DNA from: Nissolia schottii
Taxonomy: Eukaryota > Streptophyta > Magnoliopsida > Fabales > Fabaceae
DNA: 64,000 nucleotides
Direction of reading: 5' to 3'
NCBI GenBank assembly: GCA_003254905.1
Contig: QANU01099245.1
Coordinates: 62,001-126,000 of the forward strand
In this document: piece after piece, positions 45,838 through 55,754 of the stretch
Numbering within the stretch: the first letter of the stretch is position 1
How the letters are laid out: each line of letters begins with the position of its first letter
The notes under the pieces: generated by a model
Told to the model about the DNA's origin: nothing
What the model saw: only the letters and a program-made list of their open reading frames with translations
The model's database searches: none
Translations under genes and position numbers: made by a program

Positions 45838-47032
45838 TAGGGGTGAACATGGGTCGGGTCGACCCAACCCACCTACCAATGGGTAGGCCGGGTCGGGTAA
45901 AATAGCTGCTTTTTATGGGTGCCCGCCAGACCTGCCACCTGCCCGGGTCGGGTTGGGTTAGGCGGGTCGCGGGTGACCCGCCCCCAAAATCTATTTTTTT
46001 TTTTTAAAATCCATTTCTTTTTAAAAAATTCGCAAGAGATCGCATATTCCTCCTAGAAATAAGAGTGCAGTCCAGGCCTTGAAGCACTAGAGTGGAAGAG
46101 AAACTAGGAAGGATTAGTGAATTTTTCTCACAATTTGGTTTCAAATTGTTGAAGGAAAACTGCAGAGCAAGATTTCAGGCTCTATTCAGGATATAGATAT
46201 ATAATGCTAAAAAGCATAAATTTTGAAAAGAAAAGAGAAAAACATCGGCTAACAACGATAAGAAACAGGAAATGAAAATAAATTAAAACAAACACCACCC
46301 TAAATCTCACAACTTTCCTACCCACCACCACACAAGCCTCTACTTGTACCAAAAAAAAAAACCTCCCAATTATAACTTGCAGAGAAGAAAGGACCTCCAA
46401 ATAATTGTCTCCTTCTTCGGTGGGTATATCAAATCAAATCAAAATTGTCTCTGCAACATAGATTTCCTCTCCCAACCTCACTCAAAACAACATATACTGA
46501 AAAAACAATATACAACAAAGAGACAGAAGAAAAATACAAGGGAGAAAAGATTGGAGCAAAACGCGAGCTCCATCAAAACGCGAACCATCAAAACGCACCT
46601 GATTGGAGCAAAACACGGAGGGATGGCAGCGTGAGCCGTGAAGCAACGGCGTGAAGCGACGGCGTGACGCGACGGCGATGGCGGCCTGAAGCGACGGCGA
46701 TGGCGGCCTGAAGCGACGGCGATGGCGGCCTGAAGCGACAGCGATGGCGCGACGGCGATGGCGGCAGAGATCAGAGAGTTTTCAGTTTTAGGTTTTGTTG
46801 ATTTGTGAGATGATAGATCAGATGGATGGATGAAAATGAAAGGGTGAGATGAGAGAAGGAAATATAATAATAATAATAATAATAATATACTCGGGTCTCG
46901 AGTCAGGTCGAATTTAATATTTTGAATCTGAGACCCAACCAACATATATGACAGATGAGTTGGGTTCGATCCACTGATCAGTCAATCCGACTCAATTGGA
47001 GTCAAGTCGGACCCAACTCATGTTTACCTCTA
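45838..47032. mobile_element. hAT-like or unclassified DNA element with GC-rich ends
   Basis: The left end, TAGGGGTGAACATGGGTCGG then GTCGAC, matches the reverse complement of the right end, TAGAGGTAAACATGAGTTGG then GTCCGAC. Sub-terminal GGGTCGGGT-type runs are frequent in plant hAT-type elements. The interior has no transposase. It holds a GC-rich minisatellite (46641-46770) and a TAA repeat (46863-46888). No 8-bp target duplication is visible, so the class is uncertain. Confidence 0.5.
46641..46770. repeat. 22-bp GC-rich minisatellite
   Basis: Tandem units of GAAGCGACGGCGATGGCGGC (plus CT), about three full and several partial copies. The strong codon-like period keeps the minus strand open (46478-46945), but no known domain appears. 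Confidence 0.8.
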
Positions 47033-47550
47033 CTTCTCTCTCTCCCTTTTCATTTTTCCTGCTCTGATTTTTGTTTTATGTTCCCTTTTTACTTTGAGAG
47101 TAATTATCATACTAATTATTTAAAAAAAAAATAAAAGAAAAAAGATAGTAATTATACCAATTTTATGATGTACTATAACTTACACATACATAATCTTGAC
47201 GCGTCATACCAATTTTACAATTTTTATGCTATTAATTTATCAAATTTTATATTTGTATATCAATTATCAATTATTCTTGCATTAGGTGAAATGAGAAGAC
47301 TTAAATTCGAGATATAAAGTGAATTAAAAACCTCCTTAATAAAAAAAAAGTTATAAAATCAAAGTATTTATCATACTATAGTTATCATAATAATGTAACA
47401 TAATTTAATTTAGATGAATAAGTGGGTCTATTATTTCTTTTTATCCGACCTACATAATTTTTGTCAACACTTTGGTTAGATTCTTTTGACTTTCTAACCG
47501 TGATTATTTGATTTCATATTCTTTTTTATTGAGATCAATGCTAATGCAAT
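47033..47550. other. Intergenic region
   Basis: AT-rich, nothing recognised, between two transposable elements. Confidence 0.5.
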
Positions 47551-47559
47551 GTAAAAAAC
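47551..47559. repeat. Target-site duplication of the MULE, left copy
   Basis: GTAAAAAAC, identical to 53077-53085, next to the inverted end GGAATTTTCACATATATCC. Confidence 0.8.
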
Positions 47560-48149
47560 GGAATTTTCACATATATCCCTTTTCACTAAGAACATACCTC
47601 TAAAATACGTTGGTGGTAAATATTTTATAATTATATAGGTCGAGGTCCTGAAATCGTCATAGGGGTGGTGATTCCAGCAGCCTAAATTTCTTTTTTAAAA
47701 GTGGGACTGAAATCGCCATAGGGATAGTGCACCCTAAAAAAAATAAATTTTTTTTAAATGGGGCTGAAATTGCCACCCTCCTATGGCGATTTCAGCACTC
47801 GAATTTTTTTTTTTAAAGTGGGACTGAAATCGCCACCCCTGTAGCAATTTTAAGACTGACATGGCAGAAAAGTGCATGTTAAAATCGCCTAAGAGGGTGG
47901 CGATTTCAGACCCCCTGTCAATCAAAATTCTGACTGAATGAAAATGCACTGGAAGAGTTCAACTATAAAAGGGAGGTGGGGGGCTTGAAGCTCCTTGCAC
48001 AATTCTCTCATTCCTCTTCACCAATCTCTCATTATCTCTCATTCTTTTCTTTTTCATCCTCTCACTTCTCTTATATCTATTCTTCTTTTGTTGATCCTCT
48101 CATTTCTGTTAGGGGTTTGTGTTTTTATTTTGATACAAAAAAATAGACA

Positions 48150-51140
48150 GGGAAGGTGTTGCTGCGTTTATTTTTGATAATGGTTCGGTTCAAAAGAATA
48201 ATGTTGAGAGTGTTGAGTTTATTAGTCCACACGATTCAGAGTTTATTGTAATTTAGTCGTCCATGTCATTCGCAGATCTATGTGGTGTAATATCTTCTCA
48301 TTTTCAAAAGAGTGTAGCAAGAATAAGATATAAAGTTTCAGTGTCTTTCTTGAATGAGTTGGTAAAATATCGACCTGCAGCGATATCAAATGACGCTTAA
48401 GTGCAGCAGACGTTTTATTTATACGATAACTACAAGACACATCTGAGTAGCATTAACATGTACGTGAACTTAGAGAAGGTATGTGCGAACGTTGATTTAG
48501 GTGTTGGTCCAAGTTCAAACGAAGTGCATCAGCAAGATGTTGAGGCAGCATTACTGTCAGATGATGAGTTCTTCGTAGAGGAAATTGACGATGGAAGCTG
48601 CAGCGAGCACGAAAGTGACATTTCTGAAGGCGATGGAACGGACAACGATTCAGGTATTGTTTTATAAATTTAGTAGCAAAATAAACTATGATAATAATTG
48701 TAATTGTAATTACATTTAACTGTTGGGATTATATAATTCAGTGTTTATAATTTAATGTCAAGTCAATTAAACCAAAATGGAAATATGTTGTACTAAAATG
48801 GGTCAAACAATATCATATCTTAAATTAATTATGTACATTGACAGATATGCAAAGTATGCTCTATGCTTGCTTCTTGATGAGCATCTTGCGTATCATAACT
48901 GCAAATCTATTGACTAGAAATTGTAATTTAGGGGCAAAATAAACTACAATAATAATTCTAATTGTAATTACATTTGAGTATTGGGTTTTTTTTAATTAAT
49001 TGTTTATAGATTAATGTCAAGTCAGTTAAATTGGAAATATGTCAGTCAATGGTTAAATTAATTATATCTTAAATTAATTATGTACATTGACAGATATGTA
49101 AAGTATGCTCTATGCTTGCCTCGTGATGAGGATCTTGCGTATCATAACTGCAAATTTGTTGACTAGAAATTGTAGTTTAGTAGCAAAATAAACTACAATA
49201 ATAATTCTAATTGTAATTACATTTGAGTATTGGGTTCTTTTAATTAATTGTTTATAGATTAATGTCAAGTCAGTTAAAGTGAAAATATGTCAGTCTATGC
49301 TTAAATTAATTATATTTTAAATTAATTATGTACATTAATAGATATGCAAAGTATGCTCTATGCTTGCCTTGTGATGAGGATCTTGTGTATCAGAATTGCA
49401 AATTTGTTGACTAGAATAATAATTTTAATTGTCTATTATTACCTTTAATTAATTAATGGTTCAATTGTTGATACAGATGACAAAGGAAATGCACAACCAG
49501 ATGATCCACCAGCTTTCTTGCACACCTTTGATGTTGAGGGGATGAGTGCATCTGATTTTGGAGATTTGTATAATGATTATTTTGCAGGTGATCATCTGTA
49601 CATAGGAAAATATTTTGCTAATAAGGATGCAGTTAAAGAAGTTATTGCAAGTCATTACTTAAGTATTAGGGTTGATTACAAAATAAAAGAGTTTGAACTG
49701 GTGACGTACTTCTGCAAATGCATGAACTTTGGCCAAGGATGTGAATGACTTATTAGGGCCACATTGAAAAAAAAAATAGTTGTTATTGGGAGGTCACAAA
49801 ATACAATGGCATTCACACTTGTCTTGTTTCGAGGCTTACACGCGACCACTCAAAGTTAAGTTTTTTCAAGATTGTTAGCATGATTTTGGCATAAATAAGG
49901 GCGAAGCCAACAATGCCTATAAAGTCCATTCAAGCAACTGTTATGGACTGTGAAGGATATTGGCCATCATATAGAAAAGTTTGACTTGCAAAGCAAAATG
50001 CAATTGCACAAATCTACGGAAATTGGGAACAATCGTATAATGACTTACCATATTGGTTGATTACATTACAACATTTTGATAATTCATGCCCATATGAAGT
50101 TGATATTGCTGAAGCTTACAACGTCGGTGGATCTATTAGGACAGATGCTTTAACTTTTTGACATGTGTTTTAGGGTTTTGGCCCTTGTATTAATGCATTC
50201 AATTACTGCAAGCCTATGATCCAGGTGGATGGAACACACTTGTATGGAAAATACAAGGGTGTTTGGTTGATGGCATCAACATAGGATGGTAATCAAGCAA
50301 TTGTTCCCATTGCATTTGCGATTGTCGAGGGTGAAACAGCAAATGCATGGTATTTTTTCTTACAACATTTGCAGCAATCGTTACCAGAGGGACGTCAAAT
50401 TGGCTTGATATTTGATTGGCTAGAGTATATAAAGTCTGCAATACAATGAACGGGTGGTTTGTGGGCATACCATCTGTATTGTATTAGACATATTACGCAT
50501 AATTTTGCCAGACACTTCAAAGTGAAGTTCATGGAAAAGCTTGTCAAGGCTATTGGTAAGTTACATTTTTTTACTGCTTCTGTACGTTACAGTTTTGCAT
50601 ACAAATATTTATTATAATATTTGAGTATGACTTTTTGGACATTTCTTTTACAGGGTATTTGAGCAAAGTAGAGCAATACAATCGTCGTTGTGAAAGTCTG
50701 CAGTAGCATAATGAAGCATATGCCGCTTGGATTGACGAGATCCCTAGAGAAAAATGGATTTGTGCCTTTGATGGTGGACGTCGCTGCTCCTATATAATGA
50801 CAAATCTAGCTGAGTCAATGAACTTCAAATTTCTAGAGGCTCGCAATTTTCTGAAAATGGCATTAGTACAAGAGTCGTATTTCAAGACGTCTGCCTTGTT
50901 TGTTAGAAACACGAGAAATGCACATGCTTGAAGGAACGCAAGTCACGAATACTCAGGGTTTTTGACTAAAATACTAAAAAAAATGATGACATAAACAGAG
51001 ACGTTGCAGGTTATACTCACCTTTATGCAATAGTAAATCCATTTTTACAAGTTTTGGATTCTTGTTATGAAGTTCACGATTGTGTGTTGCAGGTTCAAGA
51101 ATTTTCAAGAGTTTCACAAGCGTTCCATTGCAAGAGTTCA
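48150..51140 (+). pseudogene. MuDR-like transposase relic
   Basis: Plant MULE transposase with the N-terminal domain (FIFDNGSVQKNNVESVEF, then MSFADLCGVISSHFQ) broken by TAG at 48254-48256 and TAA at 48398-48400. An acidic linker follows at 48500-48650, and a probable intron at 48654-49476. The DNA-binding part (DHLYIGKYFANKDAVKEVI) is followed by TGA at 49746-49748 and further stops or frame changes. The catalytic part around 50200-50560 reads MIQVDGTHLYGKYKGVWLMA, IVPIAFAIVEGETANAWYFF and YCIRHITHNFARHF; both the VDG and FDW aspartates are still legible. Another part (50720-50930) reads WIDEIPREKWICAFDGGRR and TNLAESMNFKFLEARNFL. The C-terminal SWIM zinc finger is not found; sequence turns into telomere-like repeat at about 51140. 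Not functional. Confidence 0.88.
48668..49420. repeat. Three-copy tandem repeat (about 250 bp) in the transposase intron
   Basis: Units begin TTAGTAGCAAAATAAACTA-like at about 48669, 48927 and 49176, and share TAATTATGTACATTGACAGA and AAAGTATGCTCTATGCTTGC. Successive periods are about 258 and 249 bases. The copies are little diverged from each other. Confidence 0.8.
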
Positions 51141-51812
51141 TGGTTAGGGTTAGGGTTATAGCTACCAGTATTGTTAGGGTTTAATGTTTAGGGTTAAGGG
51201 TTAGGATTTATGGTTTAGAATTTAAGATTATAGTTACTATTAGTGTTAGGGTTTAGGACTTAGGTTTATGTTAGGGTTAGGGTTTAGTGTTAGTGTTAAT
51301 GCTAAGGTTTAGGGTTTAGGATGTAAGATTTAGGGTTAGAGTTAGGGTTAGGGTTTATTACTTAGAGTTAATATTAGGGTCTAAGGTTTAGAGTTTAAGG
51401 TGTAGGGCTATGTGTTAGGGTTAGGGTTTATGGTTATGGGTTAGGGTTAGGGTTATGGGTTTAGAGTTTTAGGATTTATGTTTAAGGTTAGGGTTATGGT
51501 TACTATTAGTGTTAAGGTTGGGTTAGAGTTAGTGTTTATGTTTAGGGCTAGGGTTTTAGGATGATGGTTTATTATTTAGGGTGAAGGTTAAGGTTTAAGG
51601 TTAATGTTTAGGGTTTAGGGTTACAGTTACTATTAGTGATAGAGTTTAGGTTTAGGGGTAAGGTTTAGGATTTAAGGGCAGGGTTCAAGGTTAGGGTTAA
51701 TATAGGGTCTTTGGTTAGGGTTAGGGTTTATGGTTTAGGGTTAGGGTTAAGGTTACTGTTAATGTTAGTGTTTTAGGGTTAAGGGTTATGGTTTATGTTT
51801 AGGGTTTATGAT
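51140..51812. repeat. Interstitial telomere-like repeat tract
   Basis: About 670 bases of degenerate TTAGGGT/TTTAGGG units (for example GGTTAGGGTTAGGGTTA) interrupted by variants such as TTTATGG and TTAAGG. It has the same strand sense as the plant telomere repeat TTTAGGG but is too degenerate and short for a functional telomere. It lies inside the MULE. Confidence 0.9.
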
Positions 51813-52140
51813 AATAATAATAATAATAACAATAAGCTAATAATAATAATAATAATAATAATATTAATATTAATAATAATAACAATAAGCATAATAATAA
51901 TAATAATAATTTTTAGGTTTTATTCTTCTTAATATTAATATTAATAATAATGATGATGATGATGATAATAAGGTTTTATTCTTCTTATTATTAATAATAA
52001 TAATAATAATAACAACAAGCATAATAACAATAATAATAATAATTATTATTATTTTTAGGTTTTATTCTTATTAATGATAATGATAATAATAATAATAATA
52101 AGGTTTTATTCTTATTATTATTAATAATAATAGTATTGAG
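51813..52140. repeat. TAA/ATT microsatellite block
   Basis: Runs of TAA repeats interspersed with AACAAGC, and a repeated GGTTTTATTCTTCTTATTAT-like block (about 51917, 51968, 52058 and 52102). Non-coding. Confidence 0.85.
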
Positions 52141-52778
52141 GTGGAAAAGGAGGAGGAGGAGATTTTATTTATAATTGTTATCCAAATTGTTATCTATAAT
52201 TGTTATTCAAATTTTATTTCACGTGTAGTTCTCCTCAAAACATGACTATAGAGATGAATATACACATGAACAATCAAATGTAACATTAATAATGGCTATA
52301 TAAGATAAATATAAACCTGATCATTTTGAAGGAATTTTTTTAGATGTGTAACAACGGATTTATAGTATCATCTTCCTTCCAAGGTCTCATCATCATAATA
52401 TTATTTTTTCACATAAATACAGATAAACCTTTTTTTTTTGTTATAACTTGTTTGAAACGAACGAAAAGCTTTAGAACTTAACTAAAAAAAATATGCACGA
52501 CAATACAAAGAAAAATTATAACTTCAGAAAATTAAAATTAAAGTGAAAAAATATAGGAGTTACTGAATTCAAGTGAATTGAAAAAATTATGAAGGATGGT
52601 TAACTAAGAAGTAAAGTGAAATGTATGAAAAAAAAGAAGTGAAAGATGAAGGAGTGGATAAGTGAAGTGTAGTGTAAGGAGGGTATTTATAGTGAAGCAT
52701 TCGGTGCACTCCTCTCTTCCTCTCTTTCGCGCATGCCTCCCTCGGTAATTTCGTGCAATTTGACGTCTTAGCAAGGGG

Positions 52779-52988
52779 CTGAAATCGCCATAGTCTTTGG
52801 CGATTTCAGGACGCACCCCCTACGACCGTTGCATACGTTGCTGCTCCTACTGCTCGTGTCCCCCTGCTCCTGCTGGCGGTGGTGGTGGTCACTTCGGGTT
52901 CTGAAATCTCCTGCTGTAATGACAATTTCAGGGCACCTTTTTTTTTCTTCAAAAATTCTGAAATCATCCTACACTATGACGATTTCAG
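52779..52988. repeat. Three 31-bp hairpins near the right end of the MULE
   Basis: 52779-52809 has perfect 12-bp arms, CTGAAATCGCCA and TGGCGATTTCAG, around a 7-base loop. 52901-52931 and 52958-52988 are imperfect versions of exactly the same length. Similar modules lie near the left end (about 47649, 47707, 47764, 47823 and 47885). They may be transposase binding sites or hairpin-forming arms (inference). Confidence 0.8.
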
Positions 52989-53076
52989 AATTTTCAACCA
53001 TACAATTGTAAATTTGACTTTTGACCTATGTTTTAGGATGTAACTCAATCTATATCCATGCGAATGTTAAAATGCC

Positions 53077-53085
53077 GTAAAAAAC
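53077..53085. repeat. Target-site duplication of the MULE, right copy
   Basis: GTAAAAAAC, directly after the AAAATGCC right end; identical to 47551-47559. Confidence 0.8.
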
Positions 53086-54352
53086 TTGATATTATTATTT
53101 TTTGGATGTACTCATGATATTCATTGTCAATGCTTTATGATAAAGGAATAAATTGAGCTATTATCATGTTATATCTCATGATTACTTGATATTATTGTCT
53201 AATCATATGTTATTATAGGCGTGATTTTAGAGTTATTTAAGTGTAAAAAATTAAGTATATTTACCAATATAATTATATATATAATTGGATATTTGCGGTA
53301 TACGCCTTTACATTGAATCTTTATCGACATGATGCAAGAAAATTAAATCTTTCCTGATAATTTGACTTTTATTTTATTGACAGTGTATAATAATGTTTTA
53401 CACCAACCCTGTATAAAAATTCCATTCCTGGTTTTTGTTTTTCATTTTCTCTTATATTCTATTATCTTGACACATCATTATGGTGCATCGTGTTTTATAG
53501 AAATTATATTAACATATTCACTATTAATTTTAAAATATTTGACTGCAATTTTAATTCACATCTTAAATAATGAACATATTGTCAATAGTAATTTGTTTTA
53601 TTTTGTTTTTTTACTTCAATTCAATGACCCAAATCAAATTAACATTATCTTGAATCTTGATCCCACCTATGTGACTTGAAACTTATTAAATTTGATCGAT
53701 TTAAATATATATTTTCACGCAATTCTAAACTAAACCTATCTACGCCCCTACTGAAAACTATTAATATCATTACTATTTCATTTGAACAATTTGGTTTCTT
53801 ATTGCAGAAGCAAATAGAAGGAGCGAATGGCACAACATAAAGCATGGTATAAAAGCACCCGAAAAAGGAACTAATTAAAGTAGGAAATGAATAAAAACGA
53901 CGTGTCAAACTAGGGGATCCAAATAAAAGATTTCATTTAGAAGTACAACAGATTTGGTCAACAAGGCTTCAAATTTGATCCATGAAAACCAGAAAATACA
54001 ATGTAGTTAAAGCAAAACAGAAACAGAGTCAACATCACAGGCATAAGCAAAACAAAACAAAACAAAGCTTTTTAAATTTGCCGTACTTATTAAGAAAAGA
54101 TGTGATGTAACAAAATTTAAATTGAGTGTCATTAATTTTTTTTAAAAATTATCTATTTAAAATATTTTTATATATATATATTTTAAATAACATGATAAAT
54201 ATGATTTTATTTAATATGAGAAGATTATTTTTAATTTAAACTCATTTTAGAGTGAGAATATTTTAAAATGCGAATGGCATTAAAAATCCATCTATGGTGA
54301 ACGAATGTCTGCCTCAATGCTTGATATTAAAATAACACAATTTTAATTTAAT
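53086..54352. other. Intergenic region
   Basis: AT-rich. Open frames at 53362-53679 and 53645-53908 show no domain. The right part is likely the 3' flank of the PP2-B gene. Confidence 0.5.
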
Positions 54353-55754
54353 TTATTTGGTTGGCGGGGTTGGGGATTTAGGCCTAATTTCGATCCCTTG
54401 AAGGACAAGGCCACCCTTCCAATTACCGCCCTTCACCTCGTAAACACCCATCTCCACCACACTGTCGTCGCACCCTCCGTTGAAGAACTCGCCCAATTCG
54501 ATCTCCCACCACCCGTCTCCTCTCTCCTTCGGATACTCACTTCCTCCTCCAACCCTATCAGGATCATCCATAGGCGGCGGTGATGGCGGCATTGGCGGCG
54601 GCGCGGGTGGATCTGGATCGAAACTAACCAGTGGACGAAAACGAAAACGGCGATTGCGAAGAACTACGTGCTGGTACCTCTGCCTCCTCAGCGTCGGCAC
54701 ATCCAAGTAGACCGTCCGGTTTCGAGTACTGAAACCTTGTTCCTCTCCAGAGATCTGAATGGAGACTTCAACTGGCTGGTTTTCGAAACCGTAGGATCCA
54801 GCTACGTTTGGCTTGTACACCAGGTACGCCCCATACAGCGTCTCTGGAGACAGCATGCTTGTGTTGATCCAACCCCTAATTTCAAGCCAACACACGCATA
54901 CCAGTTCTGCCACCTCATCAAACCTGCAATTAACTAGTTAATTAGCCCCCAAAAGAATTCAATTTCACTATTTCATTTCATATGTGAATTATTTGTTATT
55001 TGAATTCATTTTCCTGACACACACTATATTGAGCTGATGATGAGGAGACTCATATTTTATTACAATTTATTTCATCCCATAATGTATAAAATATGATTCC
55101 AGGTAGCGTCTCATGCTATTTTTGGAGAAATGAATGATGGATGGATGGATGGATGGATGGATGGATGGAATTGAAATGGCAATGGGGTACCTGGCCTCTG
55201 GGAGAGAAATCCATCTCCAGTACCTTGGCGTGTCAGCCCACACAATAGAGAGAGCCCTGGCAGATAGCATGTAACATTTCTTCCCGTCCCGCTTTTCCAG
55301 TGCAAAGCTCTATTTTCAATTTCACAAATATTGTTATTATTGTCACACTAATAACCAATCACTCGTATGATTTGACTGAGACAGAGAAAAGTCAGACAAG
55401 ATATAAATGAAAAGAAAAAAAAAAGGAAAAAAGAAACTAAAGTATGAGAGTAGTAAGTAACAGTGAAGTGGTAATTACCATTTTACCGGCGTCAATGAGG
55501 AGGGGTTTGTGGCAGAGATGGAGGAAGAGGTCCTTCTTGGAATCGAGAGGGAGAGAGGTTAGGGATTGAGATTGGGAAATGATGGAGCCGTAATCGGAAG
55601 GGAGGAACCTGTCCCATACGACGTCGGATTGGGAAGCGGATCTGAACGTGGACGAAACCAAGGACAGAGCGGTGGCGTCCCGAGGAGATGTGAAGGAAAG
55701 CACGTTTGCTATGCACCCTTCCGGTAAGTTCTCAAACTCCACCATCGCCACCAT
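54353..55754 (-). CDS. F-box protein PP2-B (phloem protein 2-like)
   Basis: An F-box plus PP2 lectin-like domain, an SCF ubiquitin-ligase adaptor class that may recognise glycoproteins (family knowledge). Three exons on the minus strand: 55479-55754, 55191-55309 and 54353-54923. Phases agree and the product is 321 residues. The F-box is at about 5-52 ([39 protein letters not shown], then RFLPSDY). The PP2 domain begins [19 protein letters not shown] and YWRWI, followed by [31 protein letters not shown] and, near the C-terminus, [31 protein letters not shown] and EIRPK. Unusual is a proline-rich insert at about 234-254 ([14 protein letters not shown]). The start at 55754 ([11 protein letters not shown]) could also be Met4. 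Intron 2 holds a GGAT microsatellite. Confidence 0.93.
55136..55168. repeat. GGAT microsatellite in PP2-B intron 2
   Basis: About eight tandem GGAT tetramers, 23 bases inside the intron from the exon 2 donor at 55190. Length variation here could serve as a marker or affect splicing. Confidence 0.9.

Larger units (their letters stand above)
47560..53076. mobile_element. MuDR-like MULE, 5.5 kb, degenerate
   Basis: The left end GGAATTTTCACATATATCC aligns with the reverse complement of the right end, GGCATTTTAACATTCGCATG then GATAT. Weaker similarity continues (AACATACCTCTAAAAT versus TACATCCTAAAACAT). Perfect 9-bp target copies flank it. Near both ends are several CTGAAATCGCCA...TGGCGATTTCAG hairpins. 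Each end also carries an inward-facing TATA box (TATAAAAG at 47964-47971; TATAAATA on the minus strand near 52684-52692), as in two-gene MuDR elements. Inside are the transposase relic, a tandem repeat in its intron, a telomere-like tract and TAA repeats. An intact duplication with a decayed gene points to an old but undisturbed insertion. Confidence 0.9.

Noticed and set aside
46478..46945. 155-codon minus-strand frame inside the 45.8-47.0 kb element
   Set aside because: Created by the 22-bp GC-rich minisatellite and a poly-Leu TAA repeat; no recognisable protein.
45830..47040. Firm hAT classification
   Set aside because: Ends match each other, but no 8-bp target duplication is visible, so only an unclassified DNA element is claimed.
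51140..51812. True telomere or chromosome end
   Set aside because: The repeats are degenerate, short and flanked on both sides by MULE sequence, so this is an interstitial tract.
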